From Brasenia schreberi (Eukaryota; Streptophyta; Magnoliopsida; Nymphaeales; Cabombaceae), in contig JAYKKT010000041.1 of the NCBI GenBank assembly GCA_036023115.1, forward strand, positions 4,551,501-4,615,500: a stretch of DNA of 64,000 bases, in the 5' to 3' direction. Below are positions 21,490 to 32,224 of the stretch, one piece after another; the stretch's first letter is position 1, and the number at the start of each line of letters is the position of its first letter. The translations under genes were made by a program, and so were the position numbers. The notes beneath the pieces are model-generated. The model was not told the origin of the DNA, ran no database searches, and saw nothing but the letters and a program-made list of their open reading frames with translations.

Positions 21490-22445
21490 GGGACAATCTA
21501 GGGATCGATTTATATTTTGCTATGACATATTATCTATTTATAGCCAATACAATGTTCACATAACAAGATAGAACATTTAATTACTTATAAGAGTGGCTTG
21601 TCACAAACACAAATTATTTATTTTAGTTGTAGAAGAAAAAATATGTCATGCTATAAGGATTGCAAACTAATCCTAAGTGAAAGCTTAACTATCCAACATT
21701 AACTTTTAGTAAAGGACTTACACATAAAAATGTGGACAAAGAGATAAAAAATACATAGAGCTACTTAAACTAAATAATAGAATATAAAAATGATAAAGAA
21801 GATATATTTAGAAAGGAAGTTGTTCAAGAAGATGCTTACAATTATGTAGGCACAATAAGTCACATGTGTAATAATATAACAATGCATATCAGAAATGTTG
21901 CAAAATATGTGTTAAAGGAGAAATACCAAAACAAAAAGAGGCTTGATGGTAGGGTGAAGTAGTGAAAGATCAAACTAAAACAAAGAGGGCGTGCTACAAA
22001 TTGCATTCTAGTAAGCTTGATGAAACTTGAGAGGCTAATAGGATGACAAAGAAGGAAGCAAAAAAGGCATTTAGTGGAATAAAAATCAAAGTTTGGAGGA
22101 TTTATATAAAAAAATTAACTGAAAAGAAGATTAATGAGATCTTTTTAGGATAGCTAAGGCTAGAGAGGAAAATAGATCTTACTTTTCTCATACGCATCAA
22201 GGATGAGAAGATTTGAGTGATAAGCAATGATATGAAAATTAGATGAAAAGGTTGTTTTCATAAGTTTTTATATGAAAATATGAATACTAGTATTAGTCTA
22301 ATAGAGTTGACTAACTTAAAAGACTATATAAATCATAATTTCTATCAACGTATTTAAAAATGAGTTAAAGAGGTTCTTAAGCTTATGAAGGTTGGTAATG
22401 TGTAGGGCCAAACAATATTCTTATAGAAGTATAAAAATTAGATGA
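21490..22445 (+). mobile_element. RTE-type LINE fragment (internal part)
   Basis: Sense RTE fragment without 5' and 3' ends. It covers the end of the endonuclease (TTAATTACTTATAAGAGTGG at about 21571, copy D 27650), the connection region, and the start of RT (gggccaaacaatattcttatag, copy D 28506). Degraded by many small changes. It sits directly next to the gypsy LTR end and is followed by gypsy gag sequence in the other orientation. Confidence 0.82.
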
Positions 22446-22960
22446 TTGTCACCATCCTTGAGCATAGGACTAGTCTCAACAAATGAGTTTCTAACCTCCG
22501 ATGAAACATAAAGTCACAGCTTGTGATATTCACTATCACCAAGCTCTTTGCATTCCAAGATGAACCTAGCTAGGTGTTCCTCTAGGTATTTGTCATCTTT
22601 CCCCAAGAAAGTTGTGACTTTTTCCTTGAAACCTCTCATAGTAAGGCTATTTTATCTAGCCAACCAAGGTATGACTTATGATCAACCTCAGCATAGGGAG
22701 CCTTAAGTTATATACTAAATGCAATGCAGACAAGGTTGACTATCCCTTTCCTCTTCAAAGAAACATCCTCATGTTTGAAGAGTAGTTGGGGCATGGGTAG
22801 AATCACCAGTAGATAATGTCAGTTGCATGACTGAAGTTGTCCCGATTGACCTAGAGGGGTCAAAAAAATGGGTATATACAACAACACTTATGGGCCAAAC
22901 TCAACAAGATGTAGCAGAGAGACATGCAACAAACCAATGCTTCTTGGCAATGCCATGAAA
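22445..22960 (-). pseudogene. Ty3/gypsy gag fragment
   Basis: Minus-strand reading of 22500-22640 gives MRGFKEKVTTFLGKDDKYLE, EHLARFILECKELGDSEYHK, L-stop, LYVSSEVRNSF. This has the spacing of the conserved gag core of plant gypsy elements (..EHLARF..C..L.d..y..kLf..SL). The rest to 22960 is degraded. It may be the gag missing from the element at 13640-21420, now on the wrong side of its LTR, or part of another copy. Confidence 0.65.
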
Positions 22961-22964
22961 CATG

Positions 22965-23945
22965 ACACAAGTGATAACATCAAGGGTTGATTGGTTATAA
23001 TGTCCCTAAATTTTATTGGAGTAAAGTTATCCTAACCGTTGTTTTTCTCATAAATTGTATGCCTAGAAGGGTTATAAATGGTAATACACTTTTTCACTCC
23101 CTATGTCCTTCCTATAAACAATTTCATCTACCTCTAAGGGTGTTTGGATGCATCTATTTTGTACATATACACAGCGGCTTGAGAGATAAATTGAATGCTA
23201 AAGTTGTTCAGTGCATCTTCTTGGGCTACTCTTCCACTCAAAAAGGATATCAATGTTATGATCTTGAAGAAAGGAAATCATAGTTATAATGGATGTAACT
23301 TTTCATGAAGATATACAATTTTATAGTGGTAAAGAAGATCAATTATTAGATTTACATATACCAATTGTGTTACCTATTCTACCATTTGAAGATCAACTTG
23401 AGATCGAAAAAGAAGAAGATATCTGACCTTCAGGAAAAAAAAAGGTGGCAAACTTATACTAGAGATGAAAGGAAGACATTCCTCTCGTAGCCTCCTACCC
23501 TACATCAAAATCCTCACCTTGAATCAGATCCTATTCCTAGTCAGGTAACTCCTCTGAATTCTTCTAGTGATATTCATAATTTACCTATTGCTCTTCGAAA
23601 GAAAAAACTTGAGAATGCAAGATATTCTCTATATAAGATGGTTTCATATACTAATGATCCCAAAGAGCATCAGTTGTTTGCAGTGAATGTAGATAATACT
23701 TATATCTTAAAAACATTTAAAGAAGCAGAGCAAAATTCCGATTGAAAGGCACCAATGAAAGAAAAAATTGCAACACTAGAAAAAAATAAGACATGGGAAC
23801 CTGCAAACTTGCAACTTGAAAGAAAAACTGTGGGATATAGAAGGGTGTATACATTGAAGTATAAGGCCGATGGAAATATAGAAAGATATACGGCCAGGTT
23901 ATTATGCATGGTAGACCTTCCTCCAACTTGCACTAAATATACCAT
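22965..23945 (+). pseudogene. Ty1/copia pol fragment
   Basis: Plus-strand copia polyprotein piece. End of integrase: YWSKVILTVVFLINCMPRRV, LRVFGCIYFVHIHSGLRDKL, KVVQCIFLGYSSTQKGYQCY (22987-23280). Spacer, then the start of RT: MKEKIATLEKNKTWEPANLQ, GYRRVYTLKYKADGNIERYT, ARLL (23750-23900). It stops before the RT palm. No LTRs seen next to it. Confidence 0.85.
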
Positions 23946-25779
23946 CATATCTTTATAATTTCACAATAAAAACTTCAATATTTTTCACAATATGTTGTCT
24001 AAACAAGAAGTGTGTCATATCTAGAAATAGGAATTAAATGACATTCACCAATGCTAGATGATGATTAGTACATATTACACTTAAAAAGTTGTTTGTAGTA
24101 CATAACTCTCTCACATACCTTAATACCCGAACATAATTCACTTTCTTCTCTGCACTCATAAAAATGAAGGCCATAAAAAAAATCTTATTAGTTAATGTGA
24201 ACTTGATAACCTCAAAGAGAAATATCTTATAGTATATACAATCGTTATTAACCATGTAAAGAACTACAATGAATACATAAAAGAAAAACTCTTACATATT
24301 TATCTTACATTTTCTAGAAAACTCTAATACCGATAATACATGTAATAGTTGCACTTAAGAAGATTGTGTTAAGACAATGTCACTGATAATATCTATATCG
24401 AGTATCTTATGATGTCATGTGTGATACAAGTGAGTATCTAAATCATATAATAATTGTTATAGCACACTTGAAGAACCCTTATCTTCCTTCCTAATTTATA
24501 GAGACACAACCCTCTAACATCTCTCATTTAATAGAGACACCCAACCGTATCTCACCTAAGAAAGAGATGCAACTCCATCATATCACACCTAAGAGAATGA
24601 CATTGTTCCACCACATCTCTCTCTTAAGCAAGATGTGGTTGGGTCACGTCTCTCTCAAATGAGAGATGCGCCTGCGCTACGTCTCTTCTCAAAGATTTGG
24701 TGAGTCATTTTTTGACCTAAAATCAAAAGCAATACCAAAAACAATACAAATCTATAAAATATCACAAAATAGTATAAAAGAATCAACCACCTATGCCTTC
24801 TTTTTTAATCTTCACCTTATTCTTTTCTTCTTTCGTTTTTCCTTGTCAAGGTTCATAAGAGTATAATCACATTTTCTCTAGTTGTGAAGAATGCAATAGT
24901 GGCCCAAAATGAATGAAATTTTGGTCGCCAAAGCAAAGAGAAGTGCCAAAATTGGGTGTGAAGAGGAGAGAGAAATTGTTCAGAGGTAATTTTGTTATTT
25001 TCAAAATGTGAGGTGTATGGATAGTAAACAAGGTGTGTAGATAGTAAACAAGGTGTAAATAGTAATCCCTTATATATCATAATTGTTATCATACACCCTT
25101 TTTACTAAACATACACTCCTTTTCTCAAAAATTCTTAAATTCCCCAATACTTTTACTCGTATCATACCCCCTCCTCTCTTCCCACACACCCTTCACGTTA
25201 ACAACACTATCGCTAGCTTGCACCATTACCATTGGCGTTTTCCTCTCGCCTTTTCATGTGTGCTCTTGTAACCTTCTATTTTTGTTTCGCTATTTTTTCT
25301 ACTTTGACTAACCTTCAATCTATTTGTTTTAACAATTTTTATCACTTATGATCTATTTTCAACTATATTCAATTTCCACACAACTACCCTACCAATACTA
25401 TTCGAAGAATTTCATCCATCAAACAAAGAACCACACAAAAGTTGATGGAAAAATCAAGTTTCAAAAAATTATTCGGCATACGATTAAAGCGAGATAATTG
25501 GTTCTTCTCAGGAAAGAGATGTGTAGAATGTGCACTCTCCAATAAATGTCAATGCACCCTAGGCATGTTGCACTTGTAGACGATATCACATCCTAGGTGC
25601 AGCGGTTGATTTATAGATGCACTCTATGCACGACTCTTTTCTAAGAAAATCATGACCAAGGAGCATCATTGGCAGCATGCCTAACATATGTGAGGTATGT
25701 CACTATATTTTTGTTATGCTAACATTGTTACTCTTTAATCTTTAGGATACCAAAAAAATCAAGTAAAAGTATTCATTGT
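23946..25779. other. Unassigned sequence upstream of MULE copy 1
   Basis: No gene recognised. 24490-24690 holds a series of short imperfect units built from catctctc..agagatg, many of which can pair with themselves. 25011-25070 is a short tandem repeat. Some of this is probably the left subterminal region of the MULE that follows, but I could not define terminal inverted repeats. Confidence 0.4.
25011..25070. repeat. 20-bp tandem repeat, about three units
   Basis: AGGTGTATGGATAGTAAACA at 25011-25030, AGGTGTGTAGATAGTAAACA at 25031-25050, then a diverged third unit. An imperfect inverted version follows at 25095-25130 (catacaccctttttactaaacatacactcc). Confidence 0.85.
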
Positions 25780-27054
25780 GGTGTAGTGTATTCTAGATAT
25801 ACTATACATGACGAGACTAAGATTATTATAGTGGATTGAACAACCCATTTATCGATTGGTTGGTTGTTGATACATATGATGATGTATTTATTGACTGCAA
25901 GGGTGATGAACTTGATTATGTATTTGAATTTAACAAAGATGCAACATATTGTAATCAAGAGAACCTGGTTTAATGGATACCAAATAGATGTTGGGAGGAA
26001 GCACAACATTGTTATAATCATTCTTCGATCAAGAAGTAATGATGTAAAAAGCAAAGTATGACTTAGGTGTGAAAGAAGCAACAAATATAAAAGGAACAAA
26101 AAAGTTGATGTTGAAAGTCGGTGTTAAACTGGTTCGAGAAAGGCAAAATACTCATTTTTACTTATAGAAGAGCGTGAAACTCATGGTTTATGGAGATTGA
26201 ATGTAGTTAATAGAACACATCAACACTCTCTACTGCTATATTTGGAAGGAATTGCATTTACATATTGACTAAATGATGTTGAATATAGTATGATAAAAGA
26301 GATTAGCAAAGTCATTGTAAGCCAAAACATATTTTGTCGTAATTGAAGCTTTTTAATGATCTAAATGTTAGCATGGTAAGTCACATTTATAATGTAAAGA
26401 TGAAAATTAGAAAAGAATAAATAAGTGATTGAACTATTTTCAAAACCTATTGTATGAATTTGATGGTCATTAGTACCATACTTGGTATTAGACAACACCA
26501 TATATGAATACTATTAGCGATATCGTGTTTGTTCATTCTCGGTCAATTCAAGTCACATTATGAAAGGTGTGGAGTTTTATTACACATATAAAACAAATAG
26601 GTATAAGTTACTCTTTTCTCATAGATTTTAATATTTATATTAATAAACAAGAATTTCTCTTTGGCATTCGTAAGTATGAGATGTGTTTCCTTGAGGTTGT
26701 AGGACTTATGTCGACTAATAAGAATTTTTATGAGATGTGTTAGGCTTCCGACAGCTAGTGTAAAACTTTGTCGAATTTTATATCAATGATTACACAAATT
26801 ATGAGCATTGAGCATTGCTTTGGGGCGTTCTCGCCTAACAACGCATTATAGAGCCCGAATGCAGTGATAAGTAAGCAAGGGTCACTACATTTTTGCCCAG
26901 ATGTAGTGAATCAATTGTAGAGAGGATTCCCATATCATGGACGGATGTGGGTAAAGAAGTTAGACTCGCTACATTGCCACCCAAATTTAGTAAATAATTT
27001 ACAGAGAGGGTCTACACATTTTCAATATGGATGGATGTGGGAGGTAAGGAAGCT

Positions 27055-27720
27055 AGTCCTAGATAATAAGATTCGTATTGGTTCTTGGAATATCAAAACA
27101 TTATCCGATAAGCTAATGGAGGTGGTAGATACTATGATTCGGAGAAAGATTCATATTCTATGTTTACAAGAGACAAAGTGGGTTAAAGAAAAAGCAAAAG
27201 AGATATAAGATACAAGTTTTAAATTATGGTACTCAGGTAGGGAAAAGGCTCGAAACGGAGTTGATATTATTATAAATAAAGAAGTAAAGGATAGTGTAGT
27301 AGACATACAACGATATGATGACCGAATCATGACGTTGAAATTAGTGTTAGGAGCAGAGGTTTTGAATATAGTTTGTGTTTACGCACCTCAAGTAGGACTA
27401 GAAGATAGTATAAAGACAACTTTTTGGGAAGAGTTAGATAAGGTGATTCAAAGGATTCCACAAAGGGAGATGATTTGTTTAGGAGGAGACTTAAATAGAC
27501 ATGTCAGTAAAGAGGCATTAGAATATCAAGGTATTCATGGAAACTTTGGTTTTGGGGATATAAATGAGGAAGGTAGGGAGATTTTAAATTTTGCTATGGT
27601 ATTTGATATCTTTGTAGTCAATACAATCTTCGAAAAACAAGATGAACATTTAATTACTTATAAGAGTGGCTTATCACAAACACAAATTGATTACTTTATT
27701 TGTAGAAAAAAAAGATAGAG
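27055..27720 (+). pseudogene. RTE endonuclease (copy D)
   Basis: Sense-strand AP-like endonuclease. RIGSWNIKTLSDKLMEVVDT and [17 protein letters not shown] to 27208, a stop, then a second frame from 27329: [60 protein letters not shown] to 27715. The family spelling GDLNGHVG is GDLNRHVS here, so a conserved loop residue is changed. Two stops divide it. Confidence 0.85.
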
Positions 27721-28144
27721 TATGCTGTAAAGATTGTAAGGTAATTTCAAGTGAAAGCTTAACCACCCAGCATCAACTTTTAGTTATGAATTTACAAATA
27801 AAAAAATAGACAAAGAAGAAAAGAGTGCATCGAGCTATTCAGACTAAATAGTGGAACCTCAAAAGCGAGAAAGGAAATATATTTAAACAGAAAGGCCTTC
27901 AAGGATATGTTTGAAATTATGGTGGTACACCTTGTGATATGTGGAACAATATAACTATACATATTAAGAAAGTGACAAAAAATGTGTTAGGTGTATCTAA
28001 GGGAGGTGTACCACACAAAAAGAAGCTTGGTGGTGGAGTGAAGTAGTACAAAATAAAATCAAGCCAAAGAGGGCATGTTACAAATTATATTATGCTAAGA
28101 AAACTAGTGAAACTTTAGAGGCTTATAAGAAAGTAAGGAAAGAA

Positions 28145-29900
28145 GTGAAAACGGCCGTCAGTGAAGCAAAAGCTAAAATTTGGGAGGATTTATATAAAAT
28201 ACTCAACTCAAAAGAGGGTAAAAGAGACATTTTTAGGATAGCTAGAGCTAGAGATAAGAAAACTAAAGATCTTAATTATGTTAGATGCATTAAGGATGAG
28301 GATGAAAAAATTCTAGTGGCAAATAATGATATAGGAAATAGATGAAAAAACTATTTTTATAAGCTTTTTAATAAAAATAAAGATGGTATTAGCTTCAGAG
28401 AGTTAGCCAAATCAGAAAAGTATATAAACCACAATTTTTACCGACGTATTTAAAAGAATAAAGTTAAAGAGGCTGTTAAACATATGAAGTGTCGTAAATC
28501 GGTAGGACCAGATAATATTCCTATAAAAGTGTGGAAAATACTATGAGAAATAGGAATCACTTGCATACAAGTCTATTTAATGAAATATGGAAAAACCAAA
28601 AGATGCCCGAGGAATGGAGAGCAAGTACACTTATACCCATATATAAGAACAAGGAGACATTCAAAATTCTATGAATTATCGAGGTATCAAGTTAATGAGT
28701 CATACTTGAAATTGTGAGAAAGAATTATCGAACGTAGGTTAAGACATGTATCAAGTATAATAGATAACCAATTTGGATTCATGTCAGGTAGATCTACTAT
28801 TTAAGCGATTCACCTTTTGAGACATCTTATGAAATATTTTAGAGCAAAAAAGAAAGACCTTTACATGATATTTATTGATCTAGAAAAAGCTTACGATAAG
28901 GTACCGAGGGAGGTTCTTTGGAGAACCTTGGAAAAAAGAGGTATCCCATTGACATACATTAACCTTATAAGAGACATATACGATGGTACAAAAACATATG
29001 TGAGGACTCAAGAAGGAATGACATAATTTTTTTGAAGTGAATATAGGGTTACATCAAGGATCAACTTTAAGTTCATACTTATTTATAATGGTGATTGATG
29101 AGTTAACAAAACATATTCAAGATGAAGTACCTTGGTGTATGTTATTTGCTTATAACATTGTGTTAGTGGAGGAGTCTAAGAAAAAAGTTAATAGAAAATT
29201 GGAACTATGGAGAGAAATATTAGAAAGCAAAAGCCTTTGACTTAGTAGAACAAAGACAAAATATAATGTAAGTTTGATTATTTGGTTACTTCAGAGGACA
29301 TAGAAATTAAAATTGACACACATTACATCCCCTAAAAGGAATGTTTTAAATACCTAGGATCAATTTTTAAGAGTGATGAAAGAATTGATGGAGATATTAG
29401 GCATAGAATTAATACTAGTTGGTTAAAATGGAGAGAAGCATCAAGTATTCTTTGTGATAAGAAGATACCATTAAAGTTAAAAGGTAAATATTATAGAGCA
29501 ACAATTAGACCTACTATGTTTTATGGTTTTGAGTGTTGGGTAGTTAATCATCAACATGTGTAAAAGATGTCTGTGACAGAAATGAAGATATTGAGATGGA
29601 TGAGTGGTCATTCAAGAAAAGACCATATACATAATGAGGTTATTAGAAACAAATTAGGAGTGGCACCAATAGAGGATAAAATGAGAGAATATCGTTTAAG
29701 ATGATTTGGACATATAGAAAGAAGATCAAAAGAATAACCTTTAAGAAGATATGAAAAACTAAATTTGAAAAGTATTAAAAGAGGTAGAGGACGACCACAA
29801 AAGTGTTGGAAAGAACAATAAAGAATGATCTGGCTTATTGTGAGTTTACTGCTAACATGGCACATAATAGGGCTGCGTGGAAACAAAGAATCCATGTAGC
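28145..29900 (+). pseudogene. RTE reverse transcriptase and C-terminus (copy D)
   Basis: Sense-strand RT with several stops. [20 protein letters not shown] and [20 protein letters not shown] (28150-28310), then [20 protein letters not shown] (28850-28910), [15 protein letters not shown] (29040-29085), and the catalytic position reads [13 protein letters not shown] (29140-29180) where other copies have FADD or a variant. The two catalytic Asp residues are therefore lost. C-terminal HIERRSKE follows around 29710, and the protein end [13 protein letters not shown] is near 29870-29905. Confidence 0.85.
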
Positions 29901-31160
29901 CAACCCCGTCTAGTATGGGAAAAGGCTTTGCTGTTGTTGTTGTTGTTGTAATAAGAATTTTTATGTGGCATTTGCTTTCATGTGTGTTGAGGTGCATGAG
30001 AGAGTGATATATCAAACAAATTCTCATAAATAGTTTACAATGATCACAATCTTTCACTTATAAATGCAATTAGAATCATATTCGCAGAGGTAACACATTT
30101 CTTATATTAAGAATATCAAGAGATTTATTGTTTGGATGACGAGGAATAAAAAAATAGCCACTGCATTTAGTGGGAGTTGGAGGAAGGTTGGTGACTCTAT
30201 AAATGAGAGCATGTATGTTGAAGTATTGGCTTTGATGGAGAAAAAGAAAAAAAGGTTACTTATCATGATTTCTTATGTTAAAAAATAGTGCTTGGGCATA
30301 TATAAAGAGAGGATAGTCTTTGCATGATTGGATAAGGTGATATATTATAATACTCATACAACTAACTAGTAAGTGAGTTTGCTTGTTTGTACATATACAC
30401 ATCATTAATTTATTTTGAATCCTTAATGCTTATAGTGTGTTAGTCGACAAAGTCGAGGATGCACGTACAAGGTTAAAGGGTTTCTTCATAGTTTCACTAA
30501 GCAGTTCGATACGATATAGACTCAATCTCATTTGTTGATCGAGTTGTAGGTTACAAACTAAAAAAGTCATTTAGGGAATCACAAACTATCAAAATGCATT
30601 ATGTTGATTATATACAATATGTGATAAAAAAACTAGAGAGAAGTGTCTCACGTCATTCACTTCATCTAATTGTCAAAGCGATGAGTCATATGGAAACAAT
30701 ATGTATTGAGCAAATTTCATGTCAATGTATATTGCGATGATCTCATATATTGCAGTGTGCTCATGAGATCAATGTTCTTTTAAAAGGTTGTGAGCTGCTA
30801 CAAATTTGTTCAATTGATTTCTTTCAAAAGAAGCTTCACATGGAGGTTAAAAGATCTTATACATTTGAGTATGAAGATGAGAATCAAAGAAAGATAACTA
30901 AGATACATGGTATTATTAAATAATTGTTGACTCATCTTAATATAGAAAAATAGAGTAAGTTAGTTGACTTGTTGGATGAGCATTTGAATTCTCAATACAC
31001 TATATTGGAGGGGTCACCCCTTAGTCATCATAAAGATGGAATATCTAATAGATCTACTAAGAAAAAATTATCTTTATGCGAGCATATAGAGAAAAATACT
31101 ACTAGAGGTAAGCTAGGCAGGGGTTAAGGGTATGGGCATTCTAGAGGGCGGGTGTAGAAT

Positions 31161-31350
31161 GTCTCTTGGATGGGGTCTTCCATCTTAAGATAGTTTTGAC
31201 CCTCTATTATTACATATTATATGTATCCATATGGCTTTGAAGAAAATTATATGTATTGGATACGTAATATATTGGTCAACTCCTACATATATACAATGAA
31301 TTTCATAATATACATATATATATATATATATATATGTATATGTATATATA

Positions 31351-31411
<61 letters not shown>

Positions 31412-32224
31412 ATACATTAAATATGGGCTTCGCATGTGCAAATGAGGTTTTAAAATTCTAGGGATTCTTAATGGGACAACTCGGTCTAGACTAATGTAAA
31501 ACTACTCATAGTGGGGCCCACATTAACATCACATGACTATTACCAAATCTCTATGTTGGATATTGTCTCTTTACCTTGAAATATATGTATCCATCTTAAT
31601 TGATTCATTGATGAACTGGATCTGGATATATCCCAAAATTATATATTTTTTATTTGTCTTTCTTTCAAAACAAACCTAGATATAGAGTTGGATTTGTGTT
31701 TGGATTGAACCGAAGAACTACAATAGGACCCTGAATTGTGGGCTTTCCTCATTTTCACAAACCATCTAAACTTGGTCCACGTGTGAGCTAATTTTGTATA
31801 AACTACTACTCAAAATATCACTCTATGTGCCTTGATATTGGATTTTTGAAAATTAGTTTCGAAATTAAAATAAAATTTTCCTAGGAAATTTTTGGGAGTT
31901 TATAATTTGACATTTTTTTCACTTTGTCTCCCTATTTTCGACAATATGCCCTTTCTCTGGTCATCTATCTCTCTGGTATGGACACAACACATCTTCCTTC
32001 ATGCTTGGATTGTGCTACCTCATCAAGGGAGATGTAAAATGTGTGTGAATTTTCCTCAAGGGAGACCCAACTTGTTCCTCTCCTACTCAAGGGAAGACAT
32101 AACCCTAATTGTGCCTCATTCTTGGCTACTTAGTTATCCTTTGTATTAATCTTATCTTATCCTTTGTCTAAATCTCTCGTTACAAAATATCAAATAATAT
32201 AACAAAAATGAACATATTGACTAG
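31161..32224. other. Unassigned sequence between two MULE remnants
   Basis: Contains the microsatellite at 31309-31415 and otherwise AT-rich sequence without a recognised gene. 32010-32110 has repeated 'ctcaagggaagac/ctcaagggagac' phrases, loosely similar to the units at 24490-24690 before MULE copy 1. Confidence 0.4.
31309..31415. repeat. TA / TGTATA / TG compound microsatellite
   Basis: (TA)n, then TGTATA units, then (TG)9 ending at about 31411. The short open frame over it is an artefact of the repeat. Confidence 0.95.

Larger units (their letters stand above)
26733..29948 (+). mobile_element. RTE-type LINE, copy D, full length with target duplication
   Basis: Sense RTE of 3,216 bp. AATAAGAATTTTTATG (16 bp, 17 if a T is added) stands directly before it at 26717-26732 and directly after it at 29950-29965. 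The duplicated site lies in the MULE frame. It starts with 'agatgtgttaggcttccgac', carries the 84-bp 5' repeats (26880-27050), endonuclease, RT and C-terminal region, and ends with GTCTAGTATGGGAAAAGGCT then (GTT)n. It defines the family's boundaries, although copy C has a longer leader. Confidence 0.95.
25780..31160 (+). pseudogene. MULE (Mutator-like) transposase, copy 1, split by an RTE
   Basis: Remnant of a FAR1-related Mutator-like transposase, a DDE enzyme of DNA transposons. 25860-26732: a CERSNKYKRNKK-like zinc region, then LWRLNVVNRTHQHSLL, LEGIAF, LNDVEYSMIKEISKVIVSQN, TYKTNRYKLLFS and LEVVGLMSTNKNFY. The RTE at 26733-29948 interrupts here, and the frame resumes at 29950 with NKNFYVAFAFMCVEVHERVI. 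Later parts include SGSWRKVGDSINESM (30165-30220) and RLKGFLHSFTKQFDTI (30470-30520). The first catalytic Asp usual before S/TYKTNRY is missing (EFYYTYKTN). Many stops. Confidence 0.75.

Noticed and set aside
29608..30057. 149-codon minus-strand frame over the RTE/MULE junction
   Set aside because: It crosses from RTE antisense through the GTT tail into MULE antisense, so it cannot be one old protein.
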